NCBI GenBank assembly: GCA_028284325.1 | Contig: JANQRX010000010.1 | Coordinates: 1-64,000 of the forward strand | Source: Bauldia sp. | GTDB taxonomy: Bacteria > Pseudomonadota > Alphaproteobacteria > Rhizobiales > Kaistiaceae | Direction of reading: 5' to 3' | Length of the DNA: 64,000 bases | Part shown: positions 42,636 to 52,029 of the stretch, piece by piece | Position numbering within the stretch: the first letter of the stretch is position 1 | Layout of the letters: the number at the start of each line of letters is the position of its first letter | The notes under the pieces: model-generated | Told to the model about the DNA's origin: nothing | The model's database searches: none | What the model saw: the letters and a program-made list of their open reading frames with translations, nothing else | Made by a program: the position numbers and the translations under genes

Positions 42636-42786
42636 GTAAGAATGGACTCGCCTCGCGTCAAGAGGCCCGGGCGATTTCTCCACAGTTCGCGCACTACCAT
42701 ACGTCCGACCCTGACCTGATTGCCGCTTCTTCGGGCGAGTTTGATTGCAATTGAACGGCGAATCCCTCTCCTCTACGCTCTTGCCA

Positions 42787-42873
42787 CCTCGGGGTTTGTC
42801 TACCACCGGGGCATCGCGATGCTCCCAACACGGGAGATATCGTGATGAGGATGTTGTCCAAGCGACAGGTGAA
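42787..42873. repeat. Copy 2 of the alpA promoter/leader repeat
   Basis: Near-identical to 35296-35380; palindrome gcatcgcgatgc conserved. Confidence 0.85.
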
Positions 42874-43045
42874 GGAGTTGGTACTCTACTCACCTCAACA
42901 CATCGCGCGGCTGGAGGCTGCGGGCCAATTCCCCCAGCGGGTGCAGCTCGGGGCCAACAGAGTGGGATGGGTTGAGGCTGAAGTGCTGGACTGGCTCCAG
43001 GAACGCCTCGATCGACGCGACAAGCCTGACGACACTCCTGCATAG
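42842..43045 (+). CDS. AlpA-like DNA-binding/excisionase family protein
   Basis: MLSKRQVKELVLYSPQHIARLEAAGQFPQRVQLGANRVGWVEAEVLDWLQERL. Confidence 0.85.
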   Translation: MMRMLSKRQVKELVLYSPQHIARLEAAGQFPQRVQLGANRVGWVEAEVLDWLQERLDRRDKPDDTPA

Positions 43046-43083
43046 GAGCGAGGCGGCCGGCGAGTGATCGTCGCGCCGCCTCA
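43004..43083. repeat. alpA 3'-end plus hairpin repeat, copy A
   Basis: cgcctcgatcg...cctgacgacactcctgcatagga...gaggcggc...gccgcctc; copy at 44119-44197. Confidence 0.85.
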
Positions 43084-43128
43084 ACAGGTTACGACAGAGA
43101 GTCTGATGACTCGATGAAGATGTAGGCA

Positions 43129-44097
43129 ATGATGACGGAAGTGCCGCCGAGGAAGTTCTTATCCGAATTCGCCGTGAGCTTATTTTCGGCGCGATGGCTA
43201 ATGGTCACACCATCCGACCTGATGAAGGGTGGCGAGGTTAGCCAGGAGGCCGCGGAGGTCGCTCAACGCTGTCATATCTATCTGATATGCCGACGGCCTG
43301 CGCAATTCTACGACCCCAAGAACTTTAAGTACGATGGCGGCAAGGTTAGCGGAACGCTAGCCTATAAGATCGCCGGTAGGACTGAAGAACTGTATTTCGA
43401 ACTGCCGTTTGAACCTTCCGACGGGGCGACAACGGTACGACTGTCGGATTATCCGCATCGAGAAATCGAAGCCTGTTCATCAGACGGGGAGTGCATTCGG
43501 CGTGTTCCCGCCTCAATGATGACGCACCTTGTCGCGCCGAGCGGAGTATTGCGCCAGCTCGATGTCCTGTATGTCGGCCAAGCCTACGCAGATGGACGTC
43601 GTTCCGCCTTCGAGCGCCTCAAAGACCACTCAACCCTTCAACGCATCCTGGCTGACGTTGTCCAAAGCATGCCGGACGACGAAGTCCTCTTGCTGACATT
43701 TGAGTATGAGCCCTACCAAATAATCGGCTCGATTGACGGGGCTGCCAAGGAAGCCATACGGGATGAAACCGACGCCGCGCGCTTTCCTCGCATTCTCGAC
43801 AATCCCCTGACTGAAAAACAACAGATTTGCCTCGTCGAAGCGGGCCTGATCCGCTACTTCAATCCGCAATACAACGAGGTGTACAAGAACAGTTTTCCTT
43901 CCGAGGATCAGAAGATCCTGGCGGAGTGTTATGCTCTCGACTTCTCAGCGCTCGTCGTCGAGATCGACACGACGGAGCTACGGATGGAGTTATTCTCTCA
44001 TAGCGTCGCCGCTTCTGATCACCACATTGCGGAGTTCGATCTGGTTGACCCGGAGCGTCGACGAAGCTTTTTCACGTTCGTGAACGAGGACGACTAG
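43129..44097 (+). CDS. GIY-YIG-like nuclease-fold protein (putative)
   Basis: LDVLYVGQAYADGRRSAFERLKDHSTLQRILADV ... VEAGLIRYFNPQYNEVYKNSFP follows the GIY-YIG motif order with a degenerate first motif. Confidence 0.55.
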   Translation: MMTEVPPRKFLSEFAVSLFSARWLMVTPSDLMKGGEVSQEAAEVAQRCHIYLICRRPAQFYDPKNFKYDGGKVSGTLAYKIAGRTEELYFELPFEPSDGATTVRLSDYPHREIEACSSDGECIRRVPASMMTHLVAPSGVLRQLDVLYVGQAYADGRRSAFERLKDHSTLQRILADVVQSMPDDEVLLLTFEYEPYQIIGSIDGAAKEAIRDETDAARFPRILDNPLTEKQQICLVEAGLIRYFNPQYNEVYKNSFPSEDQKILAECYALDFSALVVEIDTTELRMELFSHSVAASDHHIAEFDLVDPERRRSFFTFVNEDD

Positions 44098-44118
44098 CCC
44101 GTCGAGTTCCCGAAGTGA

Positions 44119-44197
44119 CGCCTCGATCGTCGCGACACACCTGACGACACTCCTGCATAGGAGGGGGGCGGCCGGCGAGCGATCGTCGTGCCGCCCC
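44119..44197. repeat. alpA 3'-end plus hairpin repeat, copy B
   Basis: Near-identical to 43004-43083 with a compensatory pair in the hairpin arms. Confidence 0.85.
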
Positions 44198-44424
44198 TTC
44201 TATGGATACGGATAGGGATCGCGGTATCCCTAGCTCGGCGCCGCCCGCATCCTCAGTCGCCAATGATCATGGCTGACCATAGGCGAGCGATCTGAGCTGG
44301 CTGTCTTGCGCGACTTCACTCTCAGAATAGCTATTGAAGGTGTGCTCGACCTTCCCGACCCATTGCGCATGTGAGCTGTCCCCTCGTATACCTATGGTTG
44401 AAAGTGGTCTGCCGGGGGACGATC

Positions 44425-44940
44425 ATGAAGCTGCTGTTCAAACGCTCACAATCGACCGACACCACCAATCGCGCCGTCTTCAAGCTCTGGGCCCAGATCG
44501 AATTCGAGGGCGACGAGGCCGAGATTGTCCGGCGGTACCACTTCGAAAACGCACTATTGATCGACGCCATGCAGCCCGGGTTCCTCCGTACGGTTGCGAT
44601 CATTGGCGTCGGGGCGGCGTTCGTATGCCTCGCCATCTTGTGGTCGATCGGCGGCATCCCGTGGCCGATGCTGTGGTCGCTTCTCGTTGGCGCCGGCGCG
44701 GCATGGCTCTACTACGACCGCTTTCGCCAGTCGATCTATGTGCGCGATCTCGTTCACGGCCGCTATTTCGACTGTAACAGCGTCGTCGAACTCGCACGAA
44801 AGGAGGCATGGCTGGGTGTCGTGACCAGCTTCCTCCGTCAGGTTATGGAAAGCGCCAAACAATGGGACGGCACCGAAATCCTCCCCATCGAAGCGTTGTC
44901 AAAGGCTGAGGCCAAACTGGTCGTGATCCGCGGGCTATGA
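44425..44940 (+). CDS. Hypothetical membrane protein (two predicted TM segments)
   Basis: VAIIGVGAAFVCLAILWSIGGIPWPMLWSLLVGAGAAWLYY; ATGA overlap with the downstream ATPase. Confidence 0.65.
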   Translation: MKLLFKRSQSTDTTNRAVFKLWAQIEFEGDEAEIVRRYHFENALLIDAMQPGFLRTVAIIGVGAAFVCLAILWSIGGIPWPMLWSLLVGAGAAWLYYDRFRQSIYVRDLVHGRYFDCNSVVELARKEAWLGVVTSFLRQVMESAKQWDGTEILPIEALSKAEAKLVVIRGL

Positions 44941-47063
44941 CCGTCCGCGGCGAGCGCCTGCACGCCTTCCTCCACGGTCTCTTCCAGCCGAGCGATCAGG
45001 AGCTGGCCCGCGAGGTCTTCGATCAAACCTCACGGCTGTTTGAGCATCACGGGATCGGGACTGAGGAGGGACGGGCAGCGTTCATGGCGCGGCTCGCCGA
45101 TCGACTGTTCAATGGCATTGTCGGTGTCGACGAAGCTTTCGAGCGCGAACACGTCGACGACATCGTAGCGGCACTGATCAACTACGAGGACATGTTCCGA
45201 CTGCCGACCATCGATTGGTCGGAACGCCGATCGACCTCTGACTATTGGACACTCCGCGACATGCTTCTGATGCAGAAGGTGCTGGTCGAGGATTTCCCAA
45301 GAACCGAAGAGACGCTGTTCGACGTCTTCGGCATCTTTCTCTACGCGACAGCCGGGGCGTCGCCGGCGCACACGCACGAAGGGGCCGTCGAGAGCGGCAT
45401 CCGGGTGCCTGCGGAGCGCATCGACCTGATGACATGCCTGCCGGCGTTGCTGGACAGCCTGATTGGCAGCCTGTTCAGCGAGGAGGTCGAAGAACGCGAC
45501 CTGTTTCCAAACACTCGCCGCCAACTCAGCGGCAATCTGGTCATCGCCTCCGGTGGCAATCCCGCCGATCCGCAAGCCTCCAAGCGCCCACCCAAGCTGC
45601 CGTCGAAATCCGATCTCACTGATCCGCACGAGCTCGTGCAAACCTATGTCGGCGGCACGCCGCTGGTTCGGCTCTTCGATGGCAAGATTGACTTCACGAT
45701 TCCAGAGAGCATTCGCTTCGAGCACCACCACATCCTCGCCGGCACCGGCCACGGCAAGACGCAAACGCTGCAGTACCTGATCGCCTCCGACCTCGATGCG
45801 GTCGAGCGGGGCGAAGCCTCGGTCGTTGTCATCGATAGCCAGGGCGATCTCATCAACACCATTGCCGGGCTGAAGCGCTTCGCGCCGGGCGAACCTCTCC
45901 ATGACCGCATCGTCCTCATCGATCCCACCGACGTCGAGTACCCCGTCTCACTCAATCTCTTCGACGTTGGGATCGATCGCTTGAGCGGCTATCCGATGCT
46001 GGAGAGCGAGCGGCTCACCAACTCGATCCTCGAGCTCTATGACTTCGTTCTGGGGAGCCTGCTCGAAGCGGGCATGACCCAGAAGCAGTCGGTGATCTTC
46101 CGCTACGTCACCCGACTGATGCTGCATATCCCCGACGCCACGATCCACACGCTGCGCGAACTCATGGAGCCGAACGGTGAGGTGAAGTTCGCGGCCGCGA
46201 TCGGCGAACTCACCGGAACCGCCAGGCACTTCTTCGAGACCGAATTCGGCAGCCGTGAATTCGAGCAGACCAAGCGTCAGGTTCTGCGACGGCTGTGGGG
46301 TATTCTGGAGAACCAGACGTTCGAGCGTATGTTCTCCCATCCCCGCTCGAAGCTCGATCTCTTCGCGGAGATGAACGCCGGCAAGATCATCCTCATCAAC
46401 ACCGCCAAGGACCTTCTGAAGGAGAACGGCACCGAGATCTTCGGGCGCTTCTTCATCGCCTTGATCGCCCAGGCGGCGCAGGAACGTGCCGTGCTCCCTG
46501 AGAGCAAACGCCTGCCGACCTTCGGCTACGTCGATGAAGCGGCCGACTACTTCGATCGCAACGTCGGCATCATTCTCGCCCAGGCGCGCAAGTACAATGT
46601 CGGCATGGTGCTCGCGCACCAGTACCTCGGGCAATTGGAGCCCAAGCTCCAGGAAGCCTTCGCCGCCAACACGTCCATCAAGTTTACCGGGGGCGTCTCG
46701 AACCGCGATGCGAAGAACCTGGCGCCGGCCTTCGGAACCAGTCCGGACACGATTGAGCGCCAGCCTCGCGGATCGTTCGCTGTCGCCGTCCGCGGACTGA
46801 CCACCAGTGCTGTGTCACTCCAGTTTCCGTTCGGACATGTGGAGAAGATGCCGACAATGTCGACAGAGGAGCGCGTCGGGCTGAGAGAGCGCATGCGCGA
46901 GCGTTACGCGGTCCACTACACCGAACTCACCAGGCCCTCGGAGCCGCAGCCTGCCGGAAGTGACCAGCCTTCGACGCCAACGGGCGAGGGGGCAGAGGGT
47001 ATTGCCCGCAGGGAGCCGCTCGATGCCGACAACCCCGACAGCACGCCGTCGGACGAGCTCTGA
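44937..47063 (+). CDS. VirD4/TraD/HerA-like ATP-binding protein
   Basis: HHHILAGTGHGKTQTLQYLIASDLDAVERGEASVVVIDSQGDLINTIAG; FGYVDEAADYFDRNVGIILAQARKYNVGMVLAHQYLGQLEP. Confidence 0.85.
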   Translation: MTVRGERLHAFLHGLFQPSDQELAREVFDQTSRLFEHHGIGTEEGRAAFMARLADRLFNGIVGVDEAFEREHVDDIVAALINYEDMFRLPTIDWSERRSTSDYWTLRDMLLMQKVLVEDFPRTEETLFDVFGIFLYATAGASPAHTHEGAVESGIRVPAERIDLMTCLPALLDSLIGSLFSEEVEERDLFPNTRRQLSGNLVIASGGNPADPQASKRPPKLPSKSDLTDPHELVQTYVGGTPLVRLFDGKIDFTIPESIRFEHHHILAGTGHGKTQTLQYLIASDLDAVERGEASVVVIDSQGDLINTIAGLKRFAPGEPLHDRIVLIDPTDVEYPVSLNLFDVGIDRLSGYPMLESERLTNSILELYDFVLGSLLEAGMTQKQSVIFRYVTRLMLHIPDATIHTLRELMEPNGEVKFAAAIGELTGTARHFFETEFGSREFEQTKRQVLRRLWGILENQTFERMFSHPRSKLDLFAEMNAGKIILINTAKDLLKENGTEIFGRFFIALIAQAAQERAVLPESKRLPTFGYVDEAADYFDRNVGIILAQARKYNVGMVLAHQYLGQLEPKLQEAFAANTSIKFTGGVSNRDAKNLAPAFGTSPDTIERQPRGSFAVAVRGLTTSAVSLQFPFGHVEKMPTMSTEERVGLRERMRERYAVHYTELTRPSEPQPAGSDQPSTPTGEGAEGIARREPLDADNPDSTPSDEL

Positions 47064-47175
47064 ACGTCACATATTGTGATCGCCGTCTCATGGCGGGTCA
47101 TTGCGCTTCATAGCCGTTCACGTCACACCATAGCGCTCGTTGTCGCCGTTGCTTCTCGCCTCTAGAGCTTCCGCG

Positions 47176-48120
47176 ATGGCTCTCGACACCCTCCATCGCC
47201 GTGACCGCTACGCGCCAACATCGACCGGAAAACGGGTCTCGCCCAGACCGCGCGACGTGCGTTGGTTCAGGGCGCTGGCCGATCACGGCCCGTTACCGTC
47301 GCACTATCTTCACACGTTCACCGAGGAAGAGTGCCGCAATCCGAAGAGCAGCCGCATTCGCCTCACAGACCTGGCGAGCGAAACCGACACGCCGCACCGC
47401 GGCGCATACCTTGTTCGACCGGCCGCACAACGCCGCATGGAGAACGCGCGCAATCGTTCGTTGATCTATGACCTCAGCGACGCTGGCTGGCGGGCTCTGG
47501 ATGGGAGACGCCAAGAAGCGGCTCGGCCCGGTGGCCCGTTCGCTCATCAACTGATGGTCGCTTGCGTTACCGCGTCGATCGAACTCGCCTGCCTCAAGCG
47601 CGGCGACATCCGCTACATCCATGGTGGTGAGATACTGAAACGGGCCGGGACGACGCTGGCAGCGGACGTGCCAATCGACGCCTCGAGCGCTGGGCGCCAT
47701 CGGCTCGTAACGGACCAGTTGTTCGCGCTCGAACATCGTACGTCGCGCGGAAGCCTCTATGTGAGCTACGTCGTGGAGTGCGATCGCGGCACCGAGCCGA
47801 TCACCGCTTCGGGCGCGTCGCGGAAGAGCTATCTCTGCAACTACCTCCAATACCGCGCCTTCGTTGGCGAAGGTCTCTATCGGGAGCACTACTGCCTCAA
47901 AGCGCCAATGCTCGTGCTGAACGTCATGAATAGCGTCGAGCGCCAGCGCGCGTACATGGACCTCATCGCTTCGCTCGCCCCAAACGGCAATGCCTTCATG
48001 CTCTTTCAGACGATCGGTGGCTTCGGCGCTTCCTTCGCGCCACCACCATTGATGCCTAAGCTGCTCGCCGGCACCTGGGATCGCGTTGGCCACGATCCGA
48101 TTTGTATTGGTGGCCCCTGA
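47176..48120 (+). CDS. Replication-relaxation-like family protein (putative)
   Basis: N-terminal helix-turn-helix-like region and C-terminal TDQLFALEHR...YVVECDRGTEPI; sits between two VirD4-like ATPases. Confidence 0.6.
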   Translation: MALDTLHRRDRYAPTSTGKRVSPRPRDVRWFRALADHGPLPSHYLHTFTEEECRNPKSSRIRLTDLASETDTPHRGAYLVRPAAQRRMENARNRSLIYDLSDAGWRALDGRRQEAARPGGPFAHQLMVACVTASIELACLKRGDIRYIHGGEILKRAGTTLAADVPIDASSAGRHRLVTDQLFALEHRTSRGSLYVSYVVECDRGTEPITASGASRKSYLCNYLQYRAFVGEGLYREHYCLKAPMLVLNVMNSVERQRAYMDLIASLAPNGNAFMLFQTIGGFGASFAPPPLMPKLLAGTWDRVGHDPICIGGP

Positions 48121-49308
48121 CTACTCGAGGCCGTCCTTAGTCGAGATTGTTTTCGCACTGAACGGTTTCAACAAAGCGCCGTCGACCATGAGCTTCATGC
48201 TGATGTCATGATTGGGCAGACTGAGCAGGTCGAGTTGATTGAACACCGGCTCGAACTGGCGTGCGATCAAACCGGCATCGTGAGCGCCCAGGCGGAACGA
48301 AATCAGCGTTCCAGCGTTGCCAATGACGGCGTGCTGAATGTCAGAGTCAAGCTGGTGCAGGTACTGGTGCGCAAGGATAGCCCCGACACCGAATTTCCGG
48401 AGCTCGGACAGCATGTTCGCGAATGCGAGTGTCGTGAAGTTCTGGAACTCGTCAACGTAGATGAAGAACGGGCGGCGATCGTGCTCATCGATGTCCGCGC
48501 GACTGAACGCCGCGAGCCCGAGCGAGGTGAGGAGCAGGCCCCCGAGCAAAGATGAACTGTCCGAGCCGATCTTTCCCTTGGACAGATTGACCAAGAGCAC
48601 CTTCTGCTCGTCGAGAACGGTGCGCATCCTGAGCTGGTTGTCGCGTCGCGTGAGGATGTGCCTCAGCGTGGGGTCGGCCAGGAACGCGCCGACCTTGTTC
48701 TGGATCGGACCGATGCCGTCGGCCTGATAGCGGAAGGTGTACCTGGGGAACTCTGCCTGCCAGAACGCGCGCACTTGCTCGTTCTCGACCTTCCCAACAA
48801 CGTCGCGGCGGAAAGACCGGTCGGTCAGCATCGAGAGAATGTCGGGCAAGGTCGCCGAGGGTTGGTCGAGGAGTGCCAGAAGTGCATTTCGTAGGATGTG
48901 CTCCATGCGCGCACCCCAGGCATCTGCCCACATCATCTTGAAGACATCGAGCATGCCTGACGCCACGAGCGGGCGAAGCCCGGCGCTGACACGCGCGAGC
49001 GGATTGTAGCTGAAGGGTTGCGAGGCGTCGGGAACGTTCAGATAGACGACATCGTCCTTTCGGTGAGGCGGGATGCGCGCGGCGACACGCTCAACGAAAT
49101 CGCCGTGCGGATCGAACAGCGCGCAGCCGCGGCCGTGCTCGATGTCCTGCTCGATCAGGGTCTGGAGCAGCGTCGTCTTACCAACACCGGTCTTGCCGAT
49201 GACATACATGTGGGACAGGCGATCTCGCTGCTTGATGCCTACTGGTCGTAGCGGACGCCGGTGATTGGTGCGGGCGAAGTACGATGGCCGTTCGTTGGAG
49301 TTATCCAC
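48121..49308 (-). CDS. Type IV secretion/conjugation coupling-type ATPase (TraD/TraG-like)
   Basis: HMYVIGKTGVGKTTLLQTLIEQDIEHGRGCALFDPHGDFVE; FFIYVDEFQNFTTLAFANMLSELRKFGVGAILAHQYLHQL. Confidence 0.87.
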   Translation of the reverse strand: MDNSNERPSYFARTNHRRPLRPVGIKQRDRLSHMYVIGKTGVGKTTLLQTLIEQDIEHGRGCALFDPHGDFVERVAARIPPHRKDDVVYLNVPDASQPFSYNPLARVSAGLRPLVASGMLDVFKMMWADAWGARMEHILRNALLALLDQPSATLPDILSMLTDRSFRRDVVGKVENEQVRAFWQAEFPRYTFRYQADGIGPIQNKVGAFLADPTLRHILTRRDNQLRMRTVLDEQKVLLVNLSKGKIGSDSSSLLGGLLLTSLGLAAFSRADIDEHDRRPFFIYVDEFQNFTTLAFANMLSELRKFGVGAILAHQYLHQLDSDIQHAVIGNAGTLISFRLGAHDAGLIARQFEPVFNQLDLLSLPNHDISMKLMVDGALLKPFSAKTISTKDGLE

Positions 49309-49458
49309 GACACCAGTGTGTCGTCGCGGGGCGGTCTGGCGAAGGCACGTAGGTGCACCGTTTCATCGCATTTTCGCGACTATGTGCAACGGATCGGCCG
49401 ATACAGTTCCCAGAGAAAAACGGAAGAGATTCCGAGTTTAATCTCGAAGATATTTACC

Positions 49459-49803
49459 CTATCTTCTGCGTTGTCTGCCTGTGAATTCTACGAAGTTGTA
49501 ACTCGACGATAACCGGCTTTGAATGCGTTCATCGATTATCCTCCAAGTCCGCAACTCGTACTTAATCTGCTTGACTTCGAGGTCGGAGTAGTATCGCAGC
49601 CACGACCACTCTTTCATGTGATCGAGGTTGAGCTCGCATAGTTTGATATGAAGGGATGACAGTGCCCGTAGTGTCTCCAGTGTCTGTCGTGGTTTCTTGG
49701 TAATCTTCTTTCGTATTATTTTGATCGGCTTAAGACCCGCATTCTCTTTGTCGCCTTTCAATATCTTGATGCGTAAAATTGCCTCAAGATCATTCTTGTT
49801 CAT
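49459..49803 (-). CDS. Hypothetical protein in an AT-rich patch
   Basis: 114-aa Lys/Ile-rich ORF, compositionally unlike its surroundings. Confidence 0.4.
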   Translation of the reverse strand: MNKNDLEAILRIKILKGDKENAGLKPIKIIRKKITKKPRQTLETLRALSSLHIKLCELNLDHMKEWSWLRYYSDLEVKQIKYELRTWRIIDERIQSRLSSSYNFVEFTGRQRRR

Positions 49804-50153
49804 ATGTATACGATACTATCATGCACATAATAATTGACAAACACGCGCTACGATTTCCTCTAGACAGACGAACGAAGCCTACGATCGGAGAGCCGAGGAC
49901 GATCCGGTTTGTTCAGGCCGACACCAAGCCTTCGACGAGTGCAATGCTCAATTGGATGTGTTGGCGCTCTCTCTGAAGTTCTGAAAGCCACGCTACCGGG
50001 TCGTGAAAAGCATCTTCGTCGCGACAATCGGGGTCATGGTCGCAACGATGCATGACTGGCGGCGGCCACCGTTTTAACATCGTCTAGTGTGCGGAGGGCG
50101 GCCAGACTTCGGAGCGTTTCCGTGCCTTCGCCTGAATCAGGCTACGAGTCAAA

Positions 50154-51677
50154 CTATTGCTGACCCGCCGACACCTGTGAGCACGCGTACTGCCACAGGG
50201 TCTCAAAGAGCGAGTCCAAAGTTCGAGTGCGCTCCCGAAGAGGTGTACTAGATGAAAATTTAGGGCGATTTGCGACCGTCCGGAAGGGCTCATGTAGCTC
50301 CACTGCAAGGTTTTTTCCGGCGAGGAGGCGGTTCGAGGTGACTTCTGTGATGAGGTCACGCCTCTCGAACGGTACCCCCCTTTCGTAGCTTCGTTGCAAC
50401 GATTCCAGCTGTTCGAGGATCTTCGCCATCTCTCGCTGCACGTCGTCGGAAAGCGACTGAAGTGCCTCGACCCGTTTCTCGGCCGCACGGATGTCAACGA
50501 CGAGCCGTTGTCTTCGTTCGTTGAAAACCGACTGATCAAGTGCCCCGTCCACCAGTGCGTCGGTCAGGCGCTCAGCGCGTTGTTTGAGACGATCAACGTC
50601 CAGCTTCGCGCCTTCGACCATGGCGGTACGATCAACACCCCAAGTCTTGCTTCGCTTGTCGAGCAGCTTCCTCAACTCGGTAAGCTCGCAACGAGTCAAC
50701 TGCACCTCGGCGAACACGAGGCCGATCTGCTTGTCTGCATCGTCCTCGCGGATCGACGTTGGCCTGCAACGTCGCGTGTGACAGCGGTAGTAGATATACC
50801 CTTTCTGTCGTTCGCCGATGAGCGTGTAGCCGCATCTCCGACAGCGAAGCAATCGCCGCAAGAGGAAGTCGTGCTTGACCGGCCGTGCGGAAACCCGGCC
50901 ACACAACACATCCTGCACGTGATCGAACAAGGCCGTGCTGACGATGGGTTTGTGTATCCCCTTGAACGTCTCACCCGTCGACTTCATGCGGATGACGCCG
51001 CAATAAAAGGGATTGTTGAGGATCGTCGAGAGCCCGTTGATTGATATCCGGCCACCGCGGAGATTGGTGAAGCCAATCTCGTCAGCAACTTTGCGTAGCG
51101 TGTGGAGCGTGTGCGCTCCGGTCGCATAGACCTCGAATAGCTGACGAACCAGAGGTGCTTTCGTCGGATCGGGAACCTTCGGTTTGCCCTTGCCCTGATC
51201 GAGGTAGCCCACAGGTGCGCCGAGTGGGTAGAGGCCTTGCTTGAGGCGGCCATACATGCCCTTGCGGATTTCGCTCCTCAGGTTGCGGATGTAGTCGGCG
51301 GCGACGATCGCCTGAATGTCCGCTGAGAGCCGGCCGCCGCGTGACGCAAGGTCCATCGCCTCGTGCGCGAAGTGCACGTCGACGCCCCGATCAATCAGGA
51401 CGCCCAGGTCAGCCCAGTCCTTGAGGTTGCGCGCGCTGCGATCAATCTTGTGAATGATGACGCCAGCGGCCTCCCGGTTGCGCAGCCGGTCGAGCATCTG
51501 CGAAAACACCGGCCGACCGCCCTTGGCGGCGGTCTCCCGCTCCTCAAGCCATTCGCCGACCGACAGACCGTTCGCTTTGGCGTAGCGTGCGATCGCGTCT
51601 CGCTGCTCGTCGAGGGAGACCCCTTTCTCGCCCTGCTTCTTGGTGGAGACGCGCGTGTACGCAAAGTATGAATCCAT
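50154..51677 (-). CDS. Serine recombinase (resolvase N-terminus, recombinase and Zn-ribbon domains)
   Basis: MDSYFAYTRVSTKKQGEKGVSLDEQRDAIARYAKANG; zinc-ribbon LLRCRRCGYTLIGERQKGYIYYRCHTRRC; coiled coil. Confidence 0.93.
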   Translation of the reverse strand: MDSYFAYTRVSTKKQGEKGVSLDEQRDAIARYAKANGLSVGEWLEERETAAKGGRPVFSQMLDRLRNREAAGVIIHKIDRSARNLKDWADLGVLIDRGVDVHFAHEAMDLASRGGRLSADIQAIVAADYIRNLRSEIRKGMYGRLKQGLYPLGAPVGYLDQGKGKPKVPDPTKAPLVRQLFEVYATGAHTLHTLRKVADEIGFTNLRGGRISINGLSTILNNPFYCGVIRMKSTGETFKGIHKPIVSTALFDHVQDVLCGRVSARPVKHDFLLRRLLRCRRCGYTLIGERQKGYIYYRCHTRRCRPTSIREDDADKQIGLVFAEVQLTRCELTELRKLLDKRSKTWGVDRTAMVEGAKLDVDRLKQRAERLTDALVDGALDQSVFNERRQRLVVDIRAAEKRVEALQSLSDDVQREMAKILEQLESLQRSYERGVPFERRDLITEVTSNRLLAGKNLAVELHEPFRTVANRPKFSSSTPLRERTRTLDSLFETLWQYACSQVSAGQQ

Positions 51678-51688
51678 AGACAAAACAA

Positions 51689-51892
51689 TTACTTGGTAAC
51701 TCCATCATTATCAGCGCGGGCTGCATCCTTGTCGAATCGGCATGCCTCCTGCTGCTCGCGCTCGTGGATGCGCCGCACGATATCGACGTAGCGCCAGAAC
51801 CTGGCCTCCGCCTCGATCAACTCTTCCTCCGAAAGATGCGTACAGAGTTTCCGGATGAAGGGGATCTGTTGGTGTTCTTCCTGCTCGCTCAT
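51689..51892 (-). CDS. Small protein co-oriented upstream of the serine recombinase
   Basis: MSEQEEHQQIPFIRKLCTHLSEEELIEAEARFWRYVDIVRRIHEREQQ; separated by a few bases from the recombinase start. Confidence 0.55.
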   Translation of the reverse strand: MSEQEEHQQIPFIRKLCTHLSEEELIEAEARFWRYVDIVRRIHEREQQEACRFDKDAARADNDGVTK

Positions 51893-52029
51893 ACGTCTCG
51901 CCTCGCTACCCTGCACGAGGTAGGTGCAGGGTAGCGGGGACGTTCGTGCGCACGAAGTCACGGGAACGGGCTCCTGTGGTGCGTTTCCGTGACTTCGTGT
52001 GACACACAGCCAGCCGATACCATGCCGGC

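Noticed and set aside
45030-45902. 290-aa minus ORF opposite the VirD4-like ATPase
   Set aside because: Lacks family signal; the opposite strand has Walker motifs.
47293-48093. 266-aa minus ORF opposite the replication-relaxation-like gene
   Set aside because: Plus-strand reading has a family-like C-terminal motif repeated at 60235-60900; the minus ORF has none.
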